Assembly: GCA_022825925.1 (NCBI GenBank) | Contig: JAJDVW010000105.1 | Span: forward strand, 26,624-90,623 | DNA: 64,000 bases | Source of the DNA: Pseudomonadales bacterium | GTDB taxonomy: Bacteria; Pseudomonadota; Gammaproteobacteria; Pseudomonadales; Azotimanducaceae | Direction: 5' to 3' | In this document: positions 8,860 through 19,014 of the stretch, one piece after another | How positions within the stretch are numbered: position 1 is the first letter of the stretch | Layout of the letters: each line of letters starts with the position of its first letter | Notes under the pieces: model-generated | What the model saw: only the letters and a program-made list of their open reading frames with translations | Told to the model about the DNA's origin: nothing | Database searches by the model: none | Translations under genes and position numbers: made by a program

Positions 8860-10896
8860 CTACAGGTCCTTCACCAGCCTCAAGGCGTCGAGGATCGCCG
8901 CGTGCGTGTTGCGGGAGGCCACCGCGTCGCCGATGCGAAACAACTGGAACCTGCCTCCCGGGTTCGCGCGGACCTCTTGGGGACGCCCTCCCACGAGCGC
9001 TTCGTGATCGATCTCGCCCAGGTTCCTCGAAAGCGGCTTGAGCTCCGCGTACAGGTCGTCCAGCGGACGGGTCCCGTGGTTCACGACGATCTGGTCGACC
9101 AGGCGTTCGCGGTTGGCGCCGCCATAGTCGCTGCCCACGACGGCGCGCAACTCGTTCCCGGCCCGGTACGCGCCCAGGAGGCGCCAGGTGACCGTGAACG
9201 TCACATCGAGTTCCTGGAGGCTACGCATGTAGGGCACGAGATTCATCGCCATGACCTCGGGCGAGAGGGTCCGGTCAGGCGTCATGAGTTCAACCTTCGC
9301 CCCCGTGCCGGCGGCGACCTCGGCGGCCTGCAGCCCGGTGTGATCCCCCGCGTCATCGTAGACAAGGACATTGGAGCCCGGCTGGACATCCCCGGACAGG
9401 AGGTCCCATGCCGATACCACCAGGTCGTTCCCGTCTTCGAGGACCTCCGTATGCGGAAGGCCCCCGGTAGCGACGATCACGACGTCCGGGCTCTCCGCAA
9501 GGACGCCGTCCGCATCCGCGAAGCCGTTGAAACGAAAGGCGACACCCATCCGTACGCACTCTTCGTACCGCCAGTCGACGATCGACATCATCTCCCGCCG
9601 CCGTTCGGACCGCGCCGTGAGGCGCACCTGTCCGCCTGCCGCATCGGCGGCCTCGTGCACGGTCACGTCATGCCCGCGCTCGGCGGCCACGCGCGCGGCC
9701 TCGAGGCCCGCCGGGCCGGCGCCGACGATAACGAAGCGCCGCTTCACGGCCGCCGCGGGAACCTCGTGCGGAATCGTCAACTCCCTGCCGGTCGCCGGGT
9801 TGTGAATGCAGTAGGCCTCGCCGCCCTGGTAGATGCGGTCGAGGCAGTAGTTCGCCCCCACGCAGGGGCGAATGCGGTCTTCGCGTCCCTCGACGATCTT
9901 GCGGACCAGGTGCGGGTCCGCCAGGTGCGCGCGCGTCATCCCGACCATGTCCAGCTTGCCGCTGGCGATCGCGTGACGGGCGGTCGCCACGTCCGGAATC
10001 CTCGCGGCGTGAAACACGGGAAAGTCGGTTGCCGCCCGGACCCTGCCCGCAAAGTCGAGATGGGGAGCGCCGCGCATGCCCTGGACGGGAATGACGTCCG
10101 TCAGGCCGGCATCGGTGTCGATGTGCCCGCGGACGACGTTCAGGAAGTCCACCATCCCGCTGTCCCTGAGCAGCAGCGAGATCTCGAGCCCCTCCTCTTC
10201 CGTGAGACCCCCCGGCAAACGTTCGTCCGCCGTGTAGCGCACGCCGACGATGAAGTCGGGGCCGACGCGCTTGCGTATCTCGGTCAGGACATCCATCGTC
10301 AGGCGCACCCGGTTCCGCAGGTCGCCGCCGTACGGCCCTTCGAGGGAGTTCGTCAGGGGCGACCAGAACTGGTCCATCAGGTGGCCGTACGCCTGCAGCT
10401 CGATGCCGTCGAGCCCGGCCGCCTGCATTCTCTCGGCCGCATCGGCGTAGTCGCCCACGATACGCGCGATGTCCCAGTCCTCGGCCCGCTTCGGGAAAGC
10501 CCGGTGCGCGGCTTCGCGCTCATGCCCCGCGGAAACCACCGGCAGCCAGTCCCCCGCATCCCAGCGGGTGCGGCGCCCGAGATGCGTGAGCTGGATCATG
10601 ACCGCCGCGCCGTGGTCGTGGCACTCGTCGGCGATCCTCTTCATCCAGCCGACGACCTCGTCCTTCCAGGCGAGCACGTTGTTGAACACGGGCGGGCTGT
10701 CGCGCGCGACGGACGCCGACCCGGCGGTCATCGTCAGCGCGACGCCGGCCTTCGCCCGCTCGACGGTGTAGGCCCGGTATCGATCCCTGGGCATGCCGTC
10801 CTCGGGATAGGCGGGTTCATGCGCGGTGATCATGATCCGGTTGCGCAAAGTCAGGTGCTTCAGCCTGAACGGCGTCAGCAAGGGGTCGTTCAGCAT
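8860..10896 (-). CDS. NADH:flavin oxidoreductase, dimethylglycine/N-methylproline demethylase-like
   Basis: 678 residues with the two-part build of the trimethylamine dehydrogenase/2,4-dienoyl-CoA reductase family. An FMN TIM barrel (1-370; ITAHEPAYPEDG, IQLTHLGRRTRW, GIELQAYGHLMDQFWSP) is followed by an FAD/NAD-binding part beginning FVIVGAGPAGLEAARVA. The N-terminal match is best to the DgcA/StcD/HpbB demethylases of betaine-derived amines. The Fe-S segment near 343 reads CVGANYC...YC, so one of the four Cys positions is Ala. The neighbouring SSS symporter supports a catabolic role for methylated amines. Substrate is inferred. Confidence 0.8.
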   Translation of the reverse strand: MLNDPLLTPFRLKHLTLRNRIMITAHEPAYPEDGMPRDRYRAYTVERAKAGVALTMTAGSASVARDSPPVFNNVLAWKDEVVGWMKRIADECHDHGAAVMIQLTHLGRRTRWDAGDWLPVVSAGHEREAAHRAFPKRAEDWDIARIVGDYADAAERMQAAGLDGIELQAYGHLMDQFWSPLTNSLEGPYGGDLRNRVRLTMDVLTEIRKRVGPDFIVGVRYTADERLPGGLTEEEGLEISLLLRDSGMVDFLNVVRGHIDTDAGLTDVIPVQGMRGAPHLDFAGRVRAATDFPVFHAARIPDVATARHAIASGKLDMVGMTRAHLADPHLVRKIVEGREDRIRPCVGANYCLDRIYQGGEAYCIHNPATGRELTIPHEVPAAAVKRRFVIVGAGPAGLEAARVAAERGHDVTVHEAADAAGGQVRLTARSERRREMMSIVDWRYEECVRMGVAFRFNGFADADGVLAESPDVVIVATGGLPHTEVLEDGNDLVVSAWDLLSGDVQPGSNVLVYDDAGDHTGLQAAEVAAGTGAKVELMTPDRTLSPEVMAMNLVPYMRSLQELDVTFTVTWRLLGAYRAGNELRAVVGSDYGGANRERLVDQIVVNHGTRPLDDLYAELKPLSRNLGEIDHEALVGGRPQEVRANPGGRFQLFRIGDAVASRNTHAAILDALRLVKDL

Positions 10897-10925
10897 GTCG
10901 GCACGCTCCTTGCGCGGGCCGGCGG

Positions 10926-11471
10926 CTACAGCGGCTCCCAGAGCACTTCCGCGACGCCGTGCTCCCGCGCGATCGTGCGCGCGAGCACGAAGAGGTAGTC
11001 CGACAGCCGGTTCAGGTAGGCGCCTACCCCAGCCTCCGCCAGCAGCGGGAGCGAGGGCGCTTCTTCCCAGAACGCGCGCTCCGCCCGGCGCGCCAGGCTG
11101 CGCGCGACATGCGCGAGGGCCACGGTCTCGTCACCGCCGGGCAGCACGAACTCCCGCAGCGGCGGCAACTCGGCGTTCAGGCGCTCCGTCTCCTCGGCCA
11201 CGGTCCCGGCGAGGTCCGTCCAGGGCGCCGACGTGCCTCCCGTCGCGACCGCCCCGCCGACGTCGAAGAGTCGCGACTGGACGTTGGCCAGGGTGTCCCG
11301 GTGCCGGGCCCCCGCCTTCGCGGCGAGCAGCCCGAGGAAGCTGTTGGCCTCGTCGAGCGTGCCGATCAGGGCGAGGCGGGGATGGTGCTTGGGGTAGCGC
11401 TTGCCGTCGGCCAGCGAGGTCTCCCCGCCGTCGCCGGTGCGCGTCACGACCCGGCTGATGCGGTCCGCCAT
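10926..11471 (-). CDS. Cob(I)yrinic acid a,c-diamide adenosyltransferase (PduO type)
   Basis: This enzyme transfers adenosyl from ATP to cob(I)alamin, giving coenzyme B12. The 181-residue length is standard. The ATP loop TRTGDGGET (11-19), GTLDEANSFLGLL near 37-49, the R-rich helix RRAER near 131 and the C-terminal NRLSDYLFVLAR are family signatures. It is 29 bp upstream of the demethylase gene on the same strand and may share its transcript. No B12-dependent mutase lies in the window. Confidence 0.93.
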   Translation of the reverse strand: MADRISRVVTRTGDGGETSLADGKRYPKHHPRLALIGTLDEANSFLGLLAAKAGARHRDTLANVQSRLFDVGGAVATGGTSAPWTDLAGTVAEETERLNAELPPLREFVLPGGDETVALAHVARSLARRAERAFWEEAPSLPLLAEAGVGAYLNRLSDYLFVLARTIAREHGVAEVLWEPL

Positions 11472-11504
11472 CCCTTCTCCCTTTCTCCCCGTCTCCCCGG
11501 TGGC

Positions 11505-13106
11505 TCAGCCCGTTGCCCGGGCAGCCGTCGTCTCCCCTTCCCGCCGGCCCTGCAGTCGGGCGGCCCAGACGATCAGCAAGAATACCGGAACGCCGATGGC
11601 CGCCGCGCCCAGGAAGAACATCGGATACCCGAACGTGTCGACCATCTGGCCGGAGTAGCCGCCGAGCAGCTTCGGAAACAGCGTCATGAGCGAGCTCAGG
11701 ACCGCGTACTGCATCGCCGTGAACGACAGGCTCGTCAGGCTCGAGAGGTAGGCGACGAAGGCCGCGCTCGCGAGACCCGCCGTCAGGTTGTCCGCCCCGA
11801 TCACGGCGTAGAGCAGCAACAGGTCCCCGGGCGCCGCCGCGAGCGCGATGAAGAGCAGGTTGGTCGCGACGGTGAGGACGGCCCCCAGCATGAGTACCCG
11901 GACGACCCCGTACTTCAGCGCCAGGGCCGCGCCGAGGAAGCCCCCGAGTATGGTCATCCAGAGCCCGAAGACCTTCGTGACGGTGGCGATCTCCTCCTTG
12001 CTGTAGCCCATGTCGAAGTAGAAGACGTTGGCGATCGCGCCGAGCACGATGTCGGAGACGCGGTAGAAGCCGACCAGCAGCAGGATGGGCACCGCCGCCC
12101 GCCCGTACCGGCGCAGGAAGTCGAGCACCGGCGCGACGTAGGTTTCCCGCACCATCTCGGCGCGCGCGATCCCGGCGCCCACGCACGCGCGCGCCACGGC
12201 GAGGGCCACGCCGAGTGCGAGGGTCAGGCGCCCCGCTTCCGCCAGGAAGCCCGCGAGCGCGCCGTGCATCCCGAGGCCCTCGACGGCCCAGGCATGCACC
12301 GCGTCGGCCGCGTCGGACAACCCCAGGAAGAGGGCCACGAACGACGCCGCCATGATCGCGAACACGCCAAAGAAACGCGCGTAGTCCCCGGCGCCGTGGA
12401 AGTCGCTCGCAAGGTCCCTGCGCACGGGCTCGCCCACGAGGAACGTCGTGACCACGCCCACCAGCATCGCGCCGGCCATGCACAGGTAGGTCCACTTCCA
12501 GGCGTCGTAGACGTAGTGGTCCGCCTCGGTGCCGAAGCCGGCGGCGAGGTACAGCGCACCGGCGCCCGCCACGAGCATGCCGCCCCGATATCCCGCCACG
12601 TAGGCCGATGCGAGGAGCGCCTGCATCTTCTCGTCCGCCACCTCGATGCGGTACGCGTCGATCACGATGTCCTGGGTCGCCGCCGAGAAGCCGAGCGCCA
12701 CCGCCGCGAAGGCCATCGCGGTAAGCCCCGCCGGCGTGCCCGGGTCGCTCATCGCCAGGGCGGCGATCGACGCCATGACGGCGACCTGCGCGGTGAGCAG
12801 CCAGCTGCGGCGCTGGCCGAGGCGAGGGCCCAGCACCGGCAGCGGCAGCTTGTCGATCAGCGGCGCCCAGACGAACTTGAACGAATAGCCGAGCGCCGCC
12901 CAACTGAAGTACGTGACCGCAGCCCGCTCGACTCCCGCCTCCCGCAACCACAGCGACAGCGTCGCGAAGATGAGCAGGAGCGGCAGCCCGGAGGAGAAAC
13001 CGAGGAACAGGAGCGCCGCGACGCGGGGCTGCAGGAAGGCGCGCAGATCGAGCGAGGCGCCGGACCCGCTGTCGCCACCGTCGGCCGGGAGACGCCGGCC
13101 GGTCAA
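11505..13106 (-). CDS. ampG: AmpG-like muropeptide MFS permease
   Basis: AmpG-type permeases carry anhydro-muropeptides from periplasm to cytoplasm by proton symport. The 533-residue protein has about 14 hydrophobic helices. The first is LLFLGFSSGLPLLLIF, followed by the typical LREAGVERAAVTYFSW, KFVWAPLIDKLPLP and TQDIVIDAYRIE motifs. The most likely start is TTG 13106, since no ATG or GTG precedes the first helix in frame. It is 34 bp upstream of the adenosyltransferase. Together with ampD at 2816 it gives an import-and-cleavage pair for wall recycling. Confidence 0.85.
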   Translation of the reverse strand: MTGRRLPADGGDSGSGASLDLRAFLQPRVAALLFLGFSSGLPLLLIFATLSLWLREAGVERAAVTYFSWAALGYSFKFVWAPLIDKLPLPVLGPRLGQRRSWLLTAQVAVMASIAALAMSDPGTPAGLTAMAFAAVALGFSAATQDIVIDAYRIEVADEKMQALLASAYVAGYRGGMLVAGAGALYLAAGFGTEADHYVYDAWKWTYLCMAGAMLVGVVTTFLVGEPVRRDLASDFHGAGDYARFFGVFAIMAASFVALFLGLSDAADAVHAWAVEGLGMHGALAGFLAEAGRLTLALGVALAVARACVGAGIARAEMVRETYVAPVLDFLRRYGRAAVPILLLVGFYRVSDIVLGAIANVFYFDMGYSKEEIATVTKVFGLWMTILGGFLGAALALKYGVVRVLMLGAVLTVATNLLFIALAAAPGDLLLLYAVIGADNLTAGLASAAFVAYLSSLTSLSFTAMQYAVLSSLMTLFPKLLGGYSGQMVDTFGYPMFFLGAAAIGVPVFLLIVWAARLQGRREGETTAARATG

Positions 13107-13175
13107 GCAGCGCTCGCTCGGTGCAGGCCGCCGTCCGTGGCGCGCATCGTCAGGGGTCGACGGACTTCCAGGGCG

Positions 13176-13805
13176 TCATGTCCAGGAGCGGGGCGCCGCC
13201 GGTGTCGTCACGGCCGGCTGGGGTCCGACTCGGGCGCCACCCGCGCGGCCCACGGAGAGCGCCGGAGACGCTTGGGTCCGGATGACGGTGTCCGCCTTGA
13301 TCGTCTCGACTTCCTCGCGCAGCGTAGCCACGTCGCGACGGAGGTCTCCGACTTCCTCCCGCAACCCGGCGACGTCTTCGCGAATCGCACCGAGTTCCGC
13401 ACGCAGTTCCCGGGCCAGGGCGCGCATCTCGCCACGCAGCTCCGTCGCCAGAGCATGCATCTCGCCACGTAGTTCACTCGCGAGCGCGTTCATCTCGCCA
13501 CGCAAGGTTTCGGCCAGGCCATCCATCTCGCCACGCAAGGTTTCGGCCAAGCCATCCATCTCGCCACGCAAAGCCTCGAACTGGGCGTGCGTCTCGGCCC
13601 GATAGTCGATCAACTCGCCACGCAAATCGCGCAAATCCGCCCGAAGTCCCGCGTACCCGGTCAGCATCAGCGTCGCGAGGGCGATGCCCACGCCCAGGAT
13701 GGACAGCGTCTCGCTCGTCAGGCGCTGGCGAGCCCGCCCCGCGTTCGCGCTCCCTGCCGGTTCCGCGTAGCTCGCGGCGTCTCCCTGGCTCATCTCGTGT
13801 CCCAT
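13176..13805 (-). CDS. Membrane-anchored hendecad coiled-coil protein
   Basis: A 209-residue protein: a short cytoplasmic head, one TM helix at about 36-53 (GVGIALATLMLTGYAG), then a long coiled coil of 11-residue units such as LRGEMDGLAET and LRGEMNALASE. The 11-residue period gives a right-handed stalk. The Pro/Ala-rich tail has no fold. At least five units are recent DNA-level copies. It resembles widespread short DUF1640/CCDC90-like coiled-coil proteins, but I do not recognise a named family. It ends 69 bp before ampG on the same strand. Confidence 0.7.
   Translation of the reverse strand: MGHEMSQGDAASYAEPAGSANAGRARQRLTSETLSILGVGIALATLMLTGYAGLRADLRDLRGELIDYRAETHAQFEALRGEMDGLAETLRGEMDGLAETLRGEMNALASELRGEMHALATELRGEMRALARELRAELGAIREDVAGLREEVGDLRRDVATLREEVETIKADTVIRTQASPALSVGRAGGARVGPQPAVTTPAAPRSWT
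13491..13589. repeat. 33-bp coding tandem repeats
   Basis: Units beginning CATCTCGCCACGCAA recur at 13491, 13524 and 13557. The first two differ at one base in 33, and older diverged copies lie on both sides. They encode the 11-residue coiled-coil units of the gene above, so this is not a CRISPR array. Confidence 0.85.
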
Positions 13806-13922
13806 CCACCGGTCGATTGGCCGGGGAGGTTATCGCGGGTCCACTCCGCCGCGTGTGCGAATCATCCTACCGGTTGCGTAGGCCAGCGCAACCGCCGCAC
13901 GCGCGCCTTCGCCACCGATGCG

Positions 13923-14258
13923 TCATGGCCGCCAACGGACCCGCGCCAGGTCCACCCGTCCGCCCACGAACGTCACCCCTTCGGCCTCGAGGAGCGCCCG
14001 CTGACGGGCTCCTCCCGCGCCCCGAATCGAGACGGCGCCGCGCGCATTGACGACCCGGTACCAGGGGAGCCGGGTGTCTGGCGGCAGCCGCGACATCGTC
14101 TGCCCGACCAGCCGCGCGGCGCGCGGCAGTCCCGCGAGTTCCGCCACCTGTCCGTAGGTGGCCACGCGGCCGGCGGGAATCGCCGCGACGACCGCCCAGA
14201 TGCGCTCGCGAGGCCCTCCGGGAACGTTCGATTCGCCGCCCTGCGAAGCGGTTTCCAA
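13923..14258 (-). CDS. Alkyltransferase-like (ATL) DNA-binding protein
   Basis: Matches the C-terminal DNA-binding domain of O6-alkylguanine transferases: RIWAVVAAIPAGRVATYGQVA, then LVGQTMSRLPPDTRLPWYRVV. The catalytic PCHR is replaced by PWYR, the hallmark of ATL proteins, which bind alkylated guanine and recruit nucleotide excision repair rather than accept the alkyl group. The frame is open to 14378, but that would cover the CIRCE operator. TTG 14258 gives a 111-residue protein of normal ATL length; no strong ribosome site is seen, so the start is uncertain. Confidence 0.8.
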   Translation of the reverse strand: METASQGGESNVPGGPRERIWAVVAAIPAGRVATYGQVAELAGLPRAARLVGQTMSRLPPDTRLPWYRVVNARGAVSIRGAGGARQRALLEAEGVTFVGGRVDLARVRWRP

Positions 14259-14289
14259 GGGACCAGGGGCCTCCCGACCGAGCGCCCCG

Positions 14290-14314
14290 ATTCGGGCCCG
14301 AATTGGGGCCCCAA
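14290..14314. repeat. Stacked palindromes between ATL gene and groES promoter
   Basis: Two overlapping perfect palindromes, ATTCGGGCCCGAAT (14290-14303) and TTGGGGCCCCAA (14303-14314), are followed by a half copy AATTGGGG. No T-run follows, so a simple intrinsic terminator is not obvious. A protein-binding or insulating element is possible. Confidence 0.5.
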
Positions 14315-14365
14315 ATTGGGGCTTGAATAACGGGAGCGCGCCCCTATGATATGCACTCCTCCGGG

Positions 14366-14392
14366 TTAGCACTCTCACGGCGAGAGTGCCAA
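14366..14392. promoter_or_regulatory. CIRCE operator (HrcA site)
   Basis: TTAGCACTC, a 9-nt spacer and GAGTGCCAA match the CIRCE consensus TTAGCACTC-N9-GAGTGCTAA at 17 of 18 stem positions. It lies 91 bp before groES. HrcA repression relieved by heat shock is the known role of this element; hrcA itself is outside the window. Confidence 0.95.
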
Positions 14393-14483
14393 TTCTCGGA
14401 GGTTCGCATCGAGAAGGTGTCGGGCCAAGGAATACGATGGCTACGGCACGCGAATACGTCCAATCTTGGGAGACATTTGGGAC

Positions 14484-14774
14484 ATGAACATTCGACCTCT
14501 ACACGACCGCGTCGTCGTGCGGCGGCTGGACGAGGAGACGATGTCCGCCGGCGGGATCGTGCTGCCGGACACCGCGTCCGAGAAACCGTCGCAGGGCGAG
14601 GTCCTCGCCGTGGGACCGGGCAAGCTCCTAGACAACGGCAACCTGCACGCACCCGGCGTCCAGGTCGGCGACAAGGTCATCTTCGGCCAGTACGGCGGCA
14701 GCACGGTGAAGATCGACGGGGAAGAGCTTCTCATCCTCTCCGAGAGCGAGATCTTCGGCGTACTCGAGGGCTGA
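14484..14774 (+). CDS. groES: Co-chaperonin GroES
   Basis: GroES caps the GroEL ring during ATP-driven folding. The 96-residue length is exact for the family. It begins [15 protein letters not shown] and carries the mobile-loop region [18 protein letters not shown] (18-35), then [12 protein letters not shown]. The ATG follows TTGGGAGACATT. It is first in the groES-groEL operon under CIRCE control, with 89 bp to groEL. Confidence 0.98.
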   Translation: MNIRPLHDRVVVRRLDEETMSAGGIVLPDTASEKPSQGEVLAVGPGKLLDNGNLHAPGVQVGDKVIFGQYGGSTVKIDGEELLILSESEIFGVLEG

Positions 14775-14803
14775 CGCGAGACGCGCCCGCACCGGAGTTT
14801 TGA

Positions 14804-16501
<1,698 letters not shown>

Positions 16502-16521
16502 CAGCCGCGCAAGCACGAAAG

Positions 16522-16546
16522 AACCCCGCCCCGCGCGGGGTTTTTT
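16522..16546 (+). terminator. Intrinsic terminator of groES-groEL
   Basis: The stem AACCCCGC/GCGGGGTT has a 5-nt loop, and its 3' arm runs into six T residues, 20 bp after the groEL stop. Confidence 0.93.
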
Positions 16547-16602
16547 CTGCCTGTTCCGGGCAGTATGATCGAGCGGGCCAAGGGAAAGAGGGGCGCCAGA
16601 CA

Positions 16603-17250
16603 ATGGAAGAAGCCATCAACTATCTGATCCGTTGGGCTCACTACTTCGTGGGGATCACCTGGATCGGGATGCTCTACTACTTCAACTTCGTCCAGACGGA
16701 GTACTTCAAGGAAGCCGAGACCGGCGCCCGCGTGGACGCGTTCGTGAAGCTCGCCCCCCGCGCCCTCTGGTGGTTCCGCTGGGGCGCCGCCATGACGTTC
16801 CTCACCGGGCTCTATCTCCTCTATGTCCTGCACATGAGCCTGTCGATAGACATCGTCCTGTCGGCCACCATGGCGACGCTGATGTTCCTGAACGTCTGGC
16901 TGATCATCTGGCCCAACCAGAAGATCGTCATCGCGTCGAACGAGCAGGTCCAGGCCGGCGGCGAGGCCACTCCGGAAGCCGCGGCGGCGGCGCCGAAGGC
17001 CGCTCTGGCCTCCCGCACGAACACGCTGTTCTCGCTGCCGATGCTATTCCTGATGGGCGCGAGCAACCACTTCGGCCACGGAGGTTTCGGCGACAATACG
17101 AACGCGCTGATCGTCGGCCTGATCATCATCGCCGCCATCGAACTGAACGCGATCTTCGGCAAGCAGGGGCCCATCACGACCGTGCGCGGCGTCATCGTCA
17201 GCAGCTTCGCGCTGACCGCGGTCTTCTGGGCGGTCGTCGCATGGCTGTAG
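16603..17250 (+). CDS. PuuD-like membrane protein (urate hydroxylase N-terminal domain type)
   Basis: 215 residues, mostly membrane: helices at about 8-25 (HYFVGITWIGMLYYFNFV), 64-80, 86-105, 145-160, 170-185 and 195-214. The WAHYFVGITWIGMLYYFNF start and the late ASNHFGHG segment fit the membrane part of PuuD-type proteins. Full-length PuuD is about twice as long and adds a cytochrome c domain, which is absent here. Conserved His residues could bind heme. The ATG follows AAGAGGGG. Enzymatic function is uncertain. Confidence 0.6.
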   Translation: MEEAINYLIRWAHYFVGITWIGMLYYFNFVQTEYFKEAETGARVDAFVKLAPRALWWFRWGAAMTFLTGLYLLYVLHMSLSIDIVLSATMATLMFLNVWLIIWPNQKIVIASNEQVQAGGEATPEAAAAAPKAALASRTNTLFSLPMLFLMGASNHFGHGGFGDNTNALIVGLIIIAAIELNAIFGKQGPITTVRGVIVSSFALTAVFWAVVAWL

Positions 17251-17335
17251 CGACGCTCGTCGTCGCCCGCGCAGAGTTCGCGCCAGCGTCACCAGGGGCA
17301 CGTCCCGTACGGCGCGCTCTTCGCCCGAGGGAACC

Positions 17336-18079
17336 GTGAGCGAGTCCCCGATCGCCGTCCAACCCGACGACGCCCCGCGGCGGTCCCAGCGCCGCCGCGG
17401 GCGCGACGGCGGCGGGGGTCGCGGCGGCGGCTCCGGGGTCGCGGTCAGCGGCGTCCTCGCGTTCGCCATCGCGGGGTTCGCCGCGGCGGGCTGGTTCATC
17501 CTGCACCAGCAGGGCCAGCTCCGGGACAACGACCGCGCGCTCGCGACCGCCGGCGAGCGACTCAGGCTCCTCGAAGAACGGCTGCAGATGACCGACGAGG
17601 TCATGTCGAAGGCGGGCGAGGACACCACCGAGCAGCTGTCTTTCTGGGAGTCCGAGGTCCGCAAGCTCTGGGACGTCGCGAACAAGCGCAACCGGAAGTG
17701 GATCCAGGACAACCAGGCGACGCTAAAGCGGCAGACCTCGAGCATCGCCGGCGTGCAGTCCACCCTCGCCGAACTGAAGAGCCAGGTCGGCCGCGTCGAG
17801 ACCGCCTTCGACCAGCAGCGGGAGATGATGGACAAGCTGGCGACCATCGAGACGCAGGTCCGCCAGATGGTGAATCAGCAGCGCGACCTGGTGGACCGGG
17901 TCAATACCTCGCGCCAGGTGACGGCGAGCCTGAAGGCGACCCTCGAACCGCAGGTGCGCGAACACGAGGAGGCGATCGCCGCCAACGACGCCCACCGGCG
18001 CCAGCTCAACGCCAGCATCACCCGGCTCGGCGACCGGCTCGCCGCCATCGAGCAGCGCGTGGGTCTGGCCGTCCAGTAG
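17336..18079 (+). CDS. Single-pass membrane protein with long coiled coil
   Basis: 247 residues: an Arg/Gly-rich cytoplasmic head (RRSQRRRGRDGGGGRGGG), one TM helix at about 35-58 (VSGVLAFAIAGFAAAGWFIL), then about 180 residues of coiled coil with no Cys. GTG 17336 follows CGAGGGA. Topology suggests an N-in, C-out periplasmic coiled coil. No named family is recognised. The gene lies 85 bp after the PuuD-like gene. Confidence 0.7.
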   Translation: MSESPIAVQPDDAPRRSQRRRGRDGGGGRGGGSGVAVSGVLAFAIAGFAAAGWFILHQQGQLRDNDRALATAGERLRLLEERLQMTDEVMSKAGEDTTEQLSFWESEVRKLWDVANKRNRKWIQDNQATLKRQTSSIAGVQSTLAELKSQVGRVETAFDQQREMMDKLATIETQVRQMVNQQRDLVDRVNTSRQVTASLKATLEPQVREHEEAIAANDAHRRQLNASITRLGDRLAAIEQRVGLAVQ

Positions 18080-18102
18080 GGCCTCGAGAAGACCCGAAAC
18101 GC

Positions 18103-18993
18103 TCAGCCTGTCCCGTCCCGTCCCGCGCGCAGGCCCTCGAGCCTCCGGTCCTTGGCGCCCCACAGGTCGTCGATCCAGGCGCGCAGCGTTTCACGCCCCT
18201 CCGGCTCCGCCACGCCGGCGACGGCCTCGGGCACGCCGAGACCCGTCACGGTCACGTCCACCCGCCGGCACCGGCCGCAGAGGAAGTCCCAGAAGGACGG
18301 CGCTCCGTCCGGGTAGTCGATCGTCACGTCCACCATGCCGCGGAGCCGGGCGTCGAGCGCCTCCGCGACGTACGCGAATCCCGATCTCTTGGGCTTCAGC
18401 AACCAGGCGTGCGGCGACTGCTGCGCCGCGTGCTTGGCCGCCGTGAAGCGCGTCCCCTCGAGGAAGCTCAGCACGGACGTGGGCCGCTCCAGAAACCGTT
18501 CGCACGCCCGCAGCGTCGCGTTGCGGTCGTGCTCGCGCAGCTCCGGGTGCGCCTCGAGGACCTCGCGGCCGTAGCGGCGGACGTAGGGGAAGCCCAACAG
18601 CCACATGGCCACCCCCACCATGGGCGCCCAGATGAGTTCGCGCTTGGTGAAGAACTTCAGCGGCGGTACGCGGCCCAGGAAGATGTCCTGCAGGACGAGG
18701 ATGTCCGCCCACGACTGATGGTTGCTGACGATGAGATACCATCCGTCCCGCCGGAAGCCGGCATCGCCCTGGAACCGGACATCCAGGTTCGTCAGCCGGA
18801 GCGACCACAGGAGTCCCCGGTTGCTCGCGACCCAGCCGTCGATGATCCGATCCATGGCGCCGCCGATCCCGCGGCGCACCGCGCCCACCGGCACGGCGAT
18901 CCGCACCAGTCCCATCACGTACAGCGGAATGCACCAGAGCACCGTGTGCACCGAGATGAACGCGATGGAGACGATTCCGCGCAGCGTATCCAT
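18103..18993 (-). CDS. Acyltransferase, PlsC/LPLAT superfamily (YihG-like)
   Basis: A 296-residue membrane acyltransferase, probably acylating lysophosphatidate or another lysolipid. An N-terminal hydrophobic helix (IVSIAFISVHTVLWCIPLYV) is followed by the catalytic NHQSWADI (HX4D) near 90 and FLEGTRF near 160. The gene-length match is best to YihG-type proteins. ATG 18993 is the only start that precedes the first helix; the frame stays open far upstream only as a GC-rich antisense shadow. It is divergent from the aminopeptidase gene. Confidence 0.88.
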   Translation of the reverse strand: MDTLRGIVSIAFISVHTVLWCIPLYVMGLVRIAVPVGAVRRGIGGAMDRIIDGWVASNRGLLWSLRLTNLDVRFQGDAGFRRDGWYLIVSNHQSWADILVLQDIFLGRVPPLKFFTKRELIWAPMVGVAMWLLGFPYVRRYGREVLEAHPELREHDRNATLRACERFLERPTSVLSFLEGTRFTAAKHAAQQSPHAWLLKPKRSGFAYVAEALDARLRGMVDVTIDYPDGAPSFWDFLCGRCRRVDVTVTGLGVPEAVAGVAEPEGRETLRAWIDDLWGAKDRRLEGLRAGRDGTG

Positions 18994-19014
18994 GCCGGAG
19001 TCTTTAACACAGGC

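Noticed and set aside
13491-13589. Possible CRISPR array
   Set aside because: Repeats are contiguous without spacers and in frame with a coiled-coil gene.
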